In this document: in pieces, positions 1 to 7,737 of the stretch | How positions within the stretch are numbered: the first letter of the stretch is position 1 | Layout: each line of letters starts with the position of its first letter | DNA from: Ilumatobacteraceae bacterium | GTDB lineage: Bacteria; Actinomycetota; Acidimicrobiia; Acidimicrobiales; Ilumatobacteraceae | Direction of reading: 5' to 3' | Length of the DNA: 10,212 bases | NCBI GenBank assembly: GCA_019090765.1 | Contig: JAHRVJ010000043.1 | Span: 1-10,212 of the forward strand | Program-made: the position numbers and the translations under genes | The notes under the pieces: generated by a model | Databases searched by the model: none | What the model was told of the DNA's origin: nothing | What the model saw: only the letters and a program-made list of their open reading frames with translations

Positions 1-1415
1 GCAGCTTCTTCTGATTCGATGATCGTGTTCAGCGCGCTTCCGCTGGGACCACCGAAACGGGGAGGCGAAGCGCTAGCAACACCATCTGTGGCCTTGAGCG
101 TCTTGACCAGCGACTGCGCCGCGTCGATGACTTCCTTTTTGTCCGCGCCTTCAGGGATCTCGCCCACGATGAGCAACGGCCCGTTTGCGCCGACGCCAAA
201 ACCGGTTGCAATATTGTCGAACGCGCGGCGCTGAGTGAGACTCGTCGGCAAGCTGCCATCGTCGATAATCCCGAGATCGGCGCTAGGTACAGCAAAGAAT
301 GCCAAGCCCAGCACCAATAGGGGAACGATGGCGAGCGGCCAACGGAACCGCTTATTGGTCGCTGCCCAACTCGGCCAGAACTTCGACTTCGACTCGACCC
401 AGGGAAGCCCCCAGCGGTCAAGGTTCTCCCCTGCAAAGCCAAGCAGCGCCGGTAGCAGAGTGAGAGCTGCGAGAACAGTAAAGGCAACAAACATCGCCGC
501 GGTAAGACCGAGCTTGGTGACCATCGGGACTCCGACCACGGCAAGCGCGCAGGTTGCGACACATACGGTGGTTCCAGCCAGGACCACCGACACGCCCGCA
601 GTGGACGATGATCCTCCAATTGAGTCGAGCACCGACCTTCCATCGGCACGTAATTGGCGGTGACGGTTGATGATCAGCAGGGAGTAGTCAATGCCCACGC
701 CAAGTGCCAGCATCGTGCCCAAGACCTCATCGATGGCAGAGATCGCCGTCCAATTCTCGATGAACGACAGGGTGGAAAGACTGACCGAGAGGGCCGCGAG
801 CGCGACCACAATCGGCATCAGCGACACGATTGGGGCACCAAAAGCCAGCGTGATGATCAGAATCGCAACAATGATGCTGATCAAATCGGCATAGTCGGAC
901 AGCCCGCCGGTAGGCGGGTTCTGGTTGTCGACGAGAGCACCATCGATGTCGACGTTCATTCCTGCGTCGCGCGCCGGAGTGACCGCGCCCACCAGGTCTG
1001 CGAAGGCCGAGGTGGATACGTCGGTTAGTGACGTGTCGTACGAGACGGTCGAGTACGCAATCGTCTTGCTGGAAGAGACGTCGAAGAACTTGTCTGGGAT
1101 CTGAGTAGGACTGGAGACCTTGCTCACCTGATCCAGACCACCGAGTGCCTTGACCGTCTTGTCAATCAGGGGAGCGTTGGTCGAGTCGTCGATCGTGCCG
1201 CTCTCAACCTGATAGACGACCGTCACTGAGGCATCGGTCAACGCTGGGAAAGCCTCCTCAAGCAGGTCCAGGGCCTGCTGAGACTCGCTGCCGGGCAAGT
1301 TGAACGAAGTGCTGGGCTGGCCATCGGCGATGCGCCCGCCCACTGACAGCCCAATCGAGATTGCGATCCATACAAATACGACAGCCTTGCGGTGTCTGGC
1401 AAGCCAAGTACCCAC
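1..1415 (-). CDS. MMPL/RND-family membrane transporter, N-terminal part (3' end outside window)
   Basis: This is an MMPL-type exporter of the RND superfamily, a family that moves lipids or other hydrophobic compounds across the inner membrane using the proton gradient. The first 471 residues are in the window and the reading frame stays open to base 1. Residues about 11-28 form the first membrane helix. An extracytoplasmic domain of about 145 residues follows (30-175). A block of helices then runs from about 176 to 328, and another helix lies at about 359-377 before the second external domain. The motif GVGIDYSLLIINRHR at 239-253 matches the MMPL signature; D243 and Y244 sit where MmpL3 has its Asp-Tyr proton-relay pair. 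The start is GTG at 1415-1413, with AAAGGA nine bases upstream. It lies 38 bases after the permease stop, so the two are probably co-transcribed. Cargo cannot be told from the sequence. The truncation is only the window edge. Confidence 0.93.
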   Translation of the reverse strand, partial: MGTWLARHRKAVVFVWIAISIGLSVGGRIADGQPSTSFNLPGSESQQALDLLEEAFPALTDASVTVVYQVESGTIDDSTNAPLIDKTVKALGGLDQVSKVSSPTQIPDKFFDVSSSKTIAYSTVSYDTSLTDVSTSAFADLVGAVTPARDAGMNVDIDGALVDNQNPPTGGLSDYADLISIIVAILIITLAFGAPIVSLMPIVVALAALSVSLSTLSFIENWTAISAIDEVLGTMLALGVGIDYSLLIINRHRQLRADGRSVLDSIGGSSSTAGVSVVLAGTTVCVATCALAVVGVPMVTKLGLTAAMFVAFTVLAALTLLPALLGFAGENLDRWGLPWVESKSKFWPSWAATNKRFRWPLAIVPLLVLGLAFFAVPSADLGIIDDGSLPTSLTQRRAFDNIATGFGVGANGPLLIVGEIPEGADKKEVIDAAQSLVKTLKATDGVASASPPRFGGPSGSALNTIIESEEA

Positions 1416-1424
1416 TGATTTGAT

Positions 1425-1430
1425 TCCTTT
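1425..1430 (-). promoter_or_regulatory. Ribosome binding site of the MMPL gene
   Basis: AAAGGA on the minus strand lies nine bases before the GTG codon at 1415-1413. It supports that start for the MMPL transporter, which has no ATG nearby in frame. Confidence 0.6.
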
Positions 1431-1453
1431 GTTAAGGGTCAGACAACGAACTG

Positions 1454-2944
1454 CTACGTCTCATCGGCTTCGAGTTCTTCGATGCCCTGGACATCTGTCT
1501 TCCAAGAGGCTCGGCGAAGCCGATAGATGATCTGCGGAGGTAGCCCGAGCACGATAACACCGGAGATCACAATGGTTGCGTACATCAAGAAACTGGTTGA
1601 GGCGTATCCCGAGGGTGGCGTGATCCCCAGAACTATCGCCGCCACAGCGGCCGACCCACCGACTATCGCCACCACCGGAAGACCTGGGATCCTGATTGGG
1701 CGATCGATGCCCTTGTCGATGCGGCGGAGTCGGATCGCGGCGGCAAACATCACGATGTACATCAACATGTACAAGATGATCGAAATATCTTGCAGAATGG
1801 CGAACGCGGAAGACGTATTTGGTGAAACAACGAAGACCAATGCGAGCAGAGTCACGATCGCTCCCTGAAACAGCAGCAACGACATCTGAACATCGTTCTT
1901 GTTGGTCCGCTGCAACGAACGCGGCAGATACCCCGCCTTGCCAACCAGCCACATGCTGCGGCTCGGGCCGGCAATCCACGCGATAGACGCGGCGAGTGCT
2001 CCGACGACAAGCAAACCGGACAACACCTTCGACAATCCCGGCACCCCAAAACCGTCCGCATAAACCTCAAACGCCTGCGATGCCCCCGACGTGAGTTCAA
2101 GTGACGCGTCGGGAACCGCGACAGAAATCGCTAGCGAACCGAGCAGGTACATCGTGAAGACCAGCACCGCAGCCACCGCGACGGCCTTGACATAGTTACG
2201 GGGCGGCCCTTTCAGCCGCGAAATGTGAACTGCGTTTACTTCGAGACCGGCGAACGCGACGAATGTGCCCACGACCAAAGCAATACTCGATAGCCCGTCG
2301 AACGGTGGGGCCAGGTCACCAACGGCAAAGGGAATCTGAGATGGCTTGGAATCAATCAACCAGGCACACATGAAGAAAATCAGAAACAGCACCGGAATAA
2401 TCGTGCCCGCAATCAACCCGATATTGCTGATCCCGGTCGTGGCATTCATTCCCCTGCTGACGATGTAGGTGGCAAGCCAAAAAACAACCAAGACCACCGC
2501 ACCCATGTAAACGCCGTTGGAGGCCAGATCAGGCCGCCCGAAGGCATGGGCAAGCGAAGCGGCACCAAAAGAAAGCAACGACGGATACAGCGTGACGCTG
2601 TTCATAAATACGAACCAGGTCGCTTGAAAGCCGATGCGGTCTCCGAACGCGTCACGAACCCAAACGAAGATGCCGCCCGGCCGACTTGTCGCCAACTCAG
2701 CCGACACGAGGCCGACCGGCAGCAGAAACAGTAACGCGGGGATCAAGTAGACCGTGACCGCGCCGAGGCCAAAACTCGCCGAATCGGAGAGTTGCGCAAT
2801 GCTGCCGACACCAGCGACCATCAGCATCGCCAAGGCTGGCCAGCCGAGAAGCGACTGCTGACCACCCGAGGATGGAGAAGACTCCGAAGCTGTCATACGG
2901 TGCGCGTCACTGCGACTCAAATGGGTCGAGTTCATCGACAACAT
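1454..2944 (-). CDS. APC-superfamily amino-acid permease, GadC-like
   Basis: A 496-residue inner-membrane transporter with about 12 hydrophobic helices (roughly 33-51, 58-82, 103-133, 146-164, 171-196, 217-240, 253-276, 305-327, 352-374, 379-404, 419-441, 447-475). The stretch SRPGGIFVWVRDAFG (87-101) after helix 2 and FAGLEVNAVH (231-240) in helix 6 are typical of the amino acid-polyamine-cation family. Their layout resembles the glutamate/GABA antiporter GadC, so amino-acid exchange or uptake is likely, but the substrate is not determined. The tail after the last helix is only about 20 residues and acidic, apparently shorter than the pH-sensing C-plug of E. coli GadC. The start is uncertain. 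The first ATG (2944) overlaps the upstream lipoprotein gene by 38 bases. The ATG at 2896 (residue 17, MTASES) begins 10 bases after that gene's stop and loses only a polar leader. Neither has a strong ribosome binding site, so translational coupling is plausible. Confidence 0.92.
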   Translation of the reverse strand: MLSMNSTHLSRSDAHRMTASESSPSSGGQQSLLGWPALAMLMVAGVGSIAQLSDSASFGLGAVTVYLIPALLFLLPVGLVSAELATSRPGGIFVWVRDAFGDRIGFQATWFVFMNSVTLYPSLLSFGAASLAHAFGRPDLASNGVYMGAVVLVVFWLATYIVSRGMNATTGISNIGLIAGTIIPVLFLIFFMCAWLIDSKPSQIPFAVGDLAPPFDGLSSIALVVGTFVAFAGLEVNAVHISRLKGPPRNYVKAVAVAAVLVFTMYLLGSLAISVAVPDASLELTSGASQAFEVYADGFGVPGLSKVLSGLLVVGALAASIAWIAGPSRSMWLVGKAGYLPRSLQRTNKNDVQMSLLLFQGAIVTLLALVFVVSPNTSSAFAILQDISIILYMLMYIVMFAAAIRLRRIDKGIDRPIRIPGLPVVAIVGGSAAVAAIVLGITPPSGYASTSFLMYATIVISGVIVLGLPPQIIYRLRRASWKTDVQGIEELEADET

Positions 2945-3308
2945 CAGCGAGATACTCGCTGCGTTCCGGGCAGTACGTTTCGACGACTAGCCGGACGTAC
3001 GACACTGAGTCGGTAGTTATCGTCTTAGGTCGACGGCCACTCGGGTTGCCAAGCAAGATGATCCGCTCGGCCGAACTCAGCGGACCATCGAAGGCCTCAC
3101 AAACTGTCGCGGCGTCCGTGCCATACAGCGCGGCTGCCACATCCACGGTAAGACGCGGCGCTAGATCCTCGCTGTGTAATGAGCTCACTAACTGGCCAGC
3201 TAGTCGCTGAGCCTCGTCGTCATCGGATGAAGCGCAACCAGAAATGACCAGGGCAGCAACCGAGAACGACGCCAGCAGATGTGAAACGCGCAGTTCGCTT
3301 AGCTTCAC
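2907..3308 (-). CDS. Small putative lipoprotein, function unknown
   Basis: A 133-residue exported protein. The N-terminus has a short charged part, a hydrophobic stretch (about 10-22) and a lipobox VISGC with Cys25 as the likely lipidation site, so it should be anchored on the outer face of the cytoplasmic membrane. Just after Cys25 comes a run of Ser and Asp. The mature part has two more cysteines, C70 (in TVCEAFDG) and C113 (in ETYCPE), which could form a disulfide. The C...YCP layout loosely recalls small secreted actinobacterial proteins such as DUF732, but I cannot assign it. GTG at 3308 is chosen as the start because GAGGGGAGGG ends six bases upstream and because it puts the signal peptide at the N-terminus; an upstream ATG at 3380 would add 24 residues with no ribosome binding site. 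It is the first gene of the minus-strand run with the permease and MMPL genes. Confidence 0.8.
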   Translation of the reverse strand: MKLSELRVSHLLASFSVAALVISGCASSDDDEAQRLAGQLVSSLHSEDLAPRLTVDVAAALYGTDAATVCEAFDGPLSSAERIILLGNPSGRRPKTITTDSVSYVRLVVETYCPERSEYLADVVDELDPFESQ

Positions 3309-3314
3309 TGGAAA

Positions 3315-3324
3315 CCCTCCCCTC
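3315..3324 (-). promoter_or_regulatory. Ribosome binding site of the lipoprotein gene
   Basis: The purine-rich sequence GAGGGGAGGG on the minus strand ends six bases before the GTG at 3308-3306. It is a near-ideal Shine-Dalgarno sequence and decides the start in favour of GTG over the upstream ATG at 3380. Confidence 0.75.
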
Positions 3325-3376
3325 AGGTTCTCGCGACTGACGCGACCATACCGGAGAGAGCATCCACCCGATGGTC

Positions 3377-3384
3377 TCACGTGA
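3377..3384. promoter_or_regulatory. TCACGTGA palindrome in the divergent intergenic region
   Basis: The 136 bases between the lipoprotein gene (minus) and the malic-enzyme gene (plus) must hold promoters for both directions. I see no convincing -35/-10 pair for either. The clearest element is a perfect 8-base palindrome, TCACGTGA, 61 bases before the malic-enzyme start. It could be half or the core of an operator, but a palindrome this short can arise by chance. Confidence 0.25.
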
Positions 3385-3432
3385 TGTAGCCTCGGAAACC
3401 GACGTGGCCTTCATTGCTGGTCCACCAACCTC

Positions 3433-3438
3433 GGGGAG
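3433..3438 (+). promoter_or_regulatory. Ribosome binding site of the malic-enzyme gene
   Basis: GGGGAG lies six bases before the TTG codon at 3445. This spacing supports TTG as the true start; no in-frame ATG is nearby, and the resulting protein length fits the family. Confidence 0.75.
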
Positions 3439-3444
3439 ACGTTT

Positions 3445-5124
3445 TTGAACGAACATCTAGAACCAGTTCACGTTCAAGAGCGCGGTGTTGAGCTGCTCTC
3501 GAAACCCTTGCTCAATAAGGGCACCGCATTCTCACTAGTTGAGCGCGATGCGTTCGGTCTCCACGGCCTCCTACCAACCAATGTCGAGACGATCGAACAA
3601 CGCGCCGATCGGATCCGCTCTCAGCTCGAACTTGAGACCACAGACCTCGCCCGCCACGAGTTGCTCCGCGGGGTTCAGGATTATGACGAAACGTTGTTTC
3701 TCCGCCTACTGGTCGATGACATCGACGGGATGCTTCCGCTGGTCTACACCCCTACCGTCGGTGAGGCCTGCCAGCAGTTCAGCCGCATCTACCAGCATCA
3801 TCGCGGACTCTTCGTCTCGTGGCCCGACCGTGAGCGGATCGAAAAAATGCTCCGCTCCGCTCCGCGCGACAAGGTCGCGGTAATCGTTGTCACCGACGGC
3901 GAACGAATCCTTGGTTTAGGCGATCAAGGCGCCGACGGCCTCGGGATTCCGATCGGCAAGTTGTCGCTCTATTCGGCCTGTGCGGGAATAGATCCTGCAA
4001 CGGTGCTCCCGATCGTGCTCGATGTCGGCACCAATAACACCGAACGTCGCGACCACCCTGATTACCTCGGTTGGCGACACGAGCGCCTCACAGGCGAGGA
4101 GTACGACGCATTCATCGAAGCGTTCGTCCAAGCGGTAACCAACGTGTTCCCAGAAGTGTTACTGCAATGGGAAGACTTCGCTGAGCACAACGCCCACCGT
4201 CTCCTCGACCGCTATCGCGATCGGCTGTGCACGTTCAACGACGACATTCAGGGAACCGCGACTGTCGCTCTCGCTTCGGTGATGTCCGGCGGCCGACTTA
4301 CCGGACGTGAGCTAACCGATCAGCGCGTTGTGATTCTTGGCGCGGGCACCGCGGGAACTGGGATCGCCGAACAACTCGTCGCCGGAATGGTCCGTGCTGG
4401 AGCATCTGACACCGAAGCCCGCGCCAATCTGTTCATGGTCGACCGCAACGGTCTCCTAACTGACGACATGGACGATCTGCAATCGTTTCAAGAACCACTG
4501 GCTCAGAAGGCCGAGTCGGTTTCGAGCTGGGACACCGCGTCGGCAACCGAAATCTCACTGCTTGACGTGATTCGCAACGTCAAACCATCGGTGCTGATCG
4601 GCGTTACCGGCGTCCGCGGCCTGTTTACCGAAGACGTCATTCGCGCAATGGCCAGCGGCGATGACCACCCGTTAATCATGCCGCTATCAAACCCCTTGAC
4701 GCGCGCCGAGGCCACCGCCGAAGATGTCCTCACGTGGACCAACGGTACGGCACTCGTTGCTACAGGCAGCCCGTTCGACCCGGTAACCATCAACGGTGTC
4801 ACCCATAAGATCGCCCAGAGCAACAACTCCTACGTATTCCCTGGCGTCGGGCTGGGAGTGGTCGCTAGTAAGGCAACCCGCGTCAGCGACAACATGTTCA
4901 TGGCCGCCGCCGAGGCGCTCGCCGCATCGGTTAAGACAACTGATGCCAACGAAGGCATCCTGCCACCGCTTGCAGAGGTCCGCAGTGTTAGTCGCCGGAT
5001 CGCAGTTGCGGTAGCCAAGCAGGCCCAAGATGACGGACTGGCACCAGCCACCACGGCAGCCGAACTCGAACAAGCAATCGACGCTGCCACATGGCAGCCC
5101 GAGTACCGCAGCTACCTCGCCTAA
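3445..5124 (+). CDS. maeA: NAD-dependent malic enzyme
   Basis: A cytoplasmic enzyme of 559 residues that oxidatively decarboxylates malate to pyruvate and CO2 with reduction of NAD, linking the TCA cycle to pyruvate. It can be followed almost end to end against E. coli MaeA (565 residues). Visible landmarks are PLLNKGTAFS (21-30), YTPTVGEAC (101-109) with catalytic Tyr101, IPIGKLSLY (168-176) with catalytic Lys172, DVGTNN (193-198), and the metal-binding residues E243-D244 (in QWEDF) and D267 (in FNDDIQG). The dinucleotide-binding loop is ILGAGTAGTGIA (297-308). Asp333 in MVDRNGLL at the end of the next strand favours NAD over NADP. Malolactic enzymes share this fold and these motifs, so direct conversion of malate to lactate cannot be strictly excluded. 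The start is TTG with a strong ribosome binding site. It is the first gene of the plus-strand run; the next gene begins 50 bases downstream. Confidence 0.95.
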   Translation: MNEHLEPVHVQERGVELLSKPLLNKGTAFSLVERDAFGLHGLLPTNVETIEQRADRIRSQLELETTDLARHELLRGVQDYDETLFLRLLVDDIDGMLPLVYTPTVGEACQQFSRIYQHHRGLFVSWPDRERIEKMLRSAPRDKVAVIVVTDGERILGLGDQGADGLGIPIGKLSLYSACAGIDPATVLPIVLDVGTNNTERRDHPDYLGWRHERLTGEEYDAFIEAFVQAVTNVFPEVLLQWEDFAEHNAHRLLDRYRDRLCTFNDDIQGTATVALASVMSGGRLTGRELTDQRVVILGAGTAGTGIAEQLVAGMVRAGASDTEARANLFMVDRNGLLTDDMDDLQSFQEPLAQKAESVSSWDTASATEISLLDVIRNVKPSVLIGVTGVRGLFTEDVIRAMASGDDHPLIMPLSNPLTRAEATAEDVLTWTNGTALVATGSPFDPVTINGVTHKIAQSNNSYVFPGVGLGVVASKATRVSDNMFMAAAEALAASVKTTDANEGILPPLAEVRSVSRRIAVAVAKQAQDDGLAPATTAAELEQAIDAATWQPEYRSYLA

Positions 5125-5174
5125 CCACGACACCGTCAACAACCTGACATCGAGACAACCGGAGTAAGCCCAAC

Positions 5175-6413
5175 ATGGACCTCATCAACTACAAATCTCT
5201 CGGCGACAAAGAGAACTCTGAGCTCTTCAACGAATACCTGCCGCGCATCTACCAGCGGCGCGCCGACTCCGGTCTTGACGAACTCGTCAAGGAAATGGCT
5301 GGCGTCGTCATCCAACTCGATCACGGCGACGGCATCTCCTACTTGGCCGAACTAGCCGCGATGGGCCCCTACCGGCTCACCGATACTCGGCTCAGCGATA
5401 CCCACCGCATCTTCATCCTTGCCTCGCGGCCCGAATACCCGCGACTGATTGTGCTCGAACCGCTCAGCGCGACCTACACCGACGAAATCACCGAATGGAA
5501 CCTGCTCTACCCGCTATCGCGGGCAAAACCGAACGCTCGATATGTCGGAGAGATCTACAAGACATCGTCGGTAGGCGACGTCCGCGCCGCTCTTGAACCT
5601 CAGAACGTTCGGTTCGTTTACGAAGGTGACCAGCAGAACAGTTTCTACTGCCGCGATCACCTCACGTTCACCTTCCTGTCCGACTACACGTACAACCGGG
5701 TCGGATATGTCGATGTTGAAATGGACGACTTCGATGCTCTCGGGTTCGGCGAACGGCTGACTCTCGCGCCAGATGAACTCGCCCGCATCGACGCCGCAGC
5801 AGCCCTCCAGGTAGAGCATGGCATCGACGGCCTCGTCTTGGGAATCGATCACCTCGCGACCCGCATCCTCTCAGGCGACCGCGAGAGTGCAATTCTCGAG
5901 TACCTGACAATGGTGCCGTACTACTTCTGGGGCGCGTACAACATCGCCGAAATGAACTCGTCTACGAACGTCACACGCAACCCCAACGTCACGGACGAAA
6001 AGGTCTCGCCGGCGCGTGTGTTTACCGCGAACAACACCCCTTCGTTCATCAACTCCTTCGACAACCTTCCGATGCCGACCGAAGACTTCGTACGCAACTT
6101 CGGGCGACGCATGCATCACATGGCCTACACGGTTCTCGACGGTCATGTCGCGACTGAGAAGAACGTCGACTACGTGGTCCGCGAGCTACAAGACATGGGC
6201 ACGGAGTTTCTCGCCCACGTTGTGGGGGAATGCAAAGACGAGCCCAACTTGAAACAGATCTTCTCGAAGGCTTCACCCTTCTCGCTGCTGATCACCGAGT
6301 ACGTAGAACGCTGCCACGGCTACGAGGGTTTCTTCACTAAGGACAATGTGGCCGCACTCACCGAAGCCGCGGGCTCGGCCGAACGATACGTACACGGGCA
6401 TGTCTTCGACTGA
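5175..6413 (+). CDS. HPPD-like VOC-superfamily protein, putative non-heme iron dioxygenase
   Basis: A 412-residue protein whose C-terminal half resembles 4-hydroxyphenylpyruvate dioxygenase, the Fe(II) enzyme of tyrosine breakdown. GIDHLAT (223-229) opens the catalytic VOC domain with a candidate first iron ligand, H226. RRMHHMAYTV (311-320) supplies H315 (or H314), and LLITEYVERC (371-380) supplies E375, followed by a Gly-Phe-Phe and NVAALTEA ending like the HPPD C-terminal helix. H226 to H315 is about 89 residues and H315 to E375 about 60; the second gap is shorter than I recall for bacterial HPPD. The N-terminal 220 residues do not read as a normal HPPD N-domain, so substrate and even reaction are uncertain. 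The start is ATG with GGAG ten bases upstream. Its last 14 bases overlap the next gene. No other tyrosine-degradation gene (homogentisate dioxygenase, fumarylacetoacetase) is in the window, which argues against a standard role. Confidence 0.75.
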   Translation: MDLINYKSLGDKENSELFNEYLPRIYQRRADSGLDELVKEMAGVVIQLDHGDGISYLAELAAMGPYRLTDTRLSDTHRIFILASRPEYPRLIVLEPLSATYTDEITEWNLLYPLSRAKPNARYVGEIYKTSSVGDVRAALEPQNVRFVYEGDQQNSFYCRDHLTFTFLSDYTYNRVGYVDVEMDDFDALGFGERLTLAPDELARIDAAAALQVEHGIDGLVLGIDHLATRILSGDRESAILEYLTMVPYYFWGAYNIAEMNSSTNVTRNPNVTDEKVSPARVFTANNTPSFINSFDNLPMPTEDFVRNFGRRMHHMAYTVLDGHVATEKNVDYVVRELQDMGTEFLAHVVGECKDEPNLKQIFSKASPFSLLITEYVERCHGYEGFFTKDNVAALTEAAGSAERYVHGHVFD

Positions 6414-7737
6414 AGCCCAATCCACGCACGTTGTGGTTGTCGGCGGTGGTTTCGCTGGCGTCGCCGCCACGAAACAGCTAGCCAAACACAACGTTGCCGT
6501 CACGTTGATCGACAAGAACACCTACCACCAGTTTCAACCGTTGCTTTATCAAGTTGCCACGGCTCAACTGGCCCAGACCGACGTGATGCGACCGCTACGC
6601 GAGTTATTCCGTCACGACAAAACAGTCAACGTCCAAAACGCGACGATCACCTCCGTCGATCCGGCTGCCAATTCGGTGACTACCTCGGAGGGGTCCACCT
6701 TTGAGGGCAGCCATCTCATTTTGGCCAACGGTGCCCAACCCAATTTCTTCGGGATTCAAGGTGCCGAAGAACACAGCTTCGCGCTATACACCGCGCCAGA
6801 CGCAACCAGGCTGCGCGATCGAATTATCGGAGTCTTCGAAGACGCCGAACGCAATCCGGAACTAATTGATCGTGGAGCCCTAACATTCGTGATCGTCGGT
6901 GGAGGCGCAACCGGTGTGGAGATCGCTGGCTCACTAGCCGACATGGTCAGCGATGTGATGCCAGGGCGCTATCACGATCTTGACGTGTCACGAGCCAGAG
7001 TGATCCTCGTCGATCGCGGATCAGTTGTATTGGGACCGTTTTCTGAAAGCGCGCACAGGTATGCCGCCACGGCGCTGGAAGAAAAGGGGGTCACACTTGA
7101 GTTCGGTCGCTCAGTTACGGCCATCGAACCCGGCCGCGTAACGTTCGCAGACGGGTCAGAGATCAAGTCGCATTGCGTCGTCTGGGCCGGCGGCCTGAAG
7201 ACGCCGATGCTCCCTGGGACAGAAGAACTTCCCCATGGGCCGCACGGACGCATCACCACCGGCGCCGACCTCTCGGTCGACGGCCACCCCGGAATCTACG
7301 CAATTGGTGACACCGCAACTGCGGCCGACTCCAACGGAGACCCGTTGCCGCAACTAGGTGCTGTAGCACTCCAGGCCGGCGAGGCAGCCGCCAACAGCAT
7401 CCTCGCTGACGTCACAGGTGAGGCGCCATCCCCCTTCAAGTATCACGACAAGGGGATCATGGCGATGATCGGTCGGCACGCCGCAGTTGCTGAGGTTGGT
7501 AGCAAGCACCATGAACTGCACGGCCCTGTCGCCCACGCGGCCTGGCTTGGTGTGCACGCCTGGCTGCTCAGCTCCGTTCGAGATCGCGTCGACACCTTCA
7601 TTACCTGGGGGTGGGATTCGATTACCCACAACCACGCACCAGCAATTCCCGACAACCCAGACAAAGCCCGAATCGACTGGTCTGGGAACGAAGATGATCA
7701 GTTCAATGAACCCAACAACTCAGAGGTAGATACATGA
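6400..7737 (+). CDS. ndh: Type II NADH dehydrogenase-like flavoprotein (NDH-2 family)
   Basis: A peripheral membrane FAD enzyme of 445 residues that in this family passes electrons from NADH to quinone without pumping protons. The FAD-binding loop is VVGGGFAG (13-20), followed by the NDH-2 stretch TYHQFQPLLYQVAT (41-54). The NADH-binding loop is VIVGGGATGVE (164-174), and YAIGDTA (300-306) is the second FAD contact. PQLGAVALQAG (317-327) lies where family members have their quinone-site helix. The amphipathic end AHAAWLGVHAWLL...ITWGWDSIT (378-409) matches the membrane-docking tail. The first in-frame ATG (6346) would place 18 residues inside the upstream gene; ATG at 6400 is preferred because it puts the FAD motif at the usual depth. 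It overlaps the HPPD-like gene by 14 bases and the next gene by an ATGA overlap. The ribosome binding site is weak, consistent with coupled translation. Some NDH-2 relatives use other acceptors, so the true partner is not certain. Confidence 0.9.
   Translation: MSSTEAQSTHVVVVGGGFAGVAATKQLAKHNVAVTLIDKNTYHQFQPLLYQVATAQLAQTDVMRPLRELFRHDKTVNVQNATITSVDPAANSVTTSEGSTFEGSHLILANGAQPNFFGIQGAEEHSFALYTAPDATRLRDRIIGVFEDAERNPELIDRGALTFVIVGGGATGVEIAGSLADMVSDVMPGRYHDLDVSRARVILVDRGSVVLGPFSESAHRYAATALEEKGVTLEFGRSVTAIEPGRVTFADGSEIKSHCVVWAGGLKTPMLPGTEELPHGPHGRITTGADLSVDGHPGIYAIGDTATAADSNGDPLPQLGAVALQAGEAAANSILADVTGEAPSPFKYHDKGIMAMIGRHAAVAEVGSKHHELHGPVAHAAWLGVHAWLLSSVRDRVDTFITWGWDSITHNHAPAIPDNPDKARIDWSGNEDDQFNEPNNSEVDT

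Noticed and set aside
29..649. 206-residue open frame on the minus strand
   Set aside because: It is an out-of-frame shadow of the MMPL gene on the same strand. The in-frame translation has the MMPL signature and helices, while this frame is Arg/Ser-rich without any recognisable motif.
235..1028. Plus-strand open frames of 142 and 124 residues opposite the MMPL gene
   Set aside because: They are antisense to a well-supported coding region, have low-complexity composition and show no ribosome binding site or family motif.
1461..1979. 172-residue open frame inside the permease gene on the same strand
   Set aside because: It is an out-of-frame reading of the permease with Arg/His-rich composition and no motif.
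2872..3210. 112-residue plus-strand frame opposite the lipoprotein gene
   Set aside because: The minus-strand reading has a ribosome binding site, a signal peptide and a lipobox; the plus-strand reading has none of these.
4687..5142. 151-residue minus-strand frame opposite the malic-enzyme gene
   Set aside because: The plus strand encodes the well-conserved C-terminal part of malic enzyme here, so this is an antisense shadow.
6346..6399. Extended start for the NDH-2-like gene
   Set aside because: The extra 18 residues lie inside the preceding gene, are proline/arginine-rich and would push the FAD-binding loop away from its usual N-terminal position.
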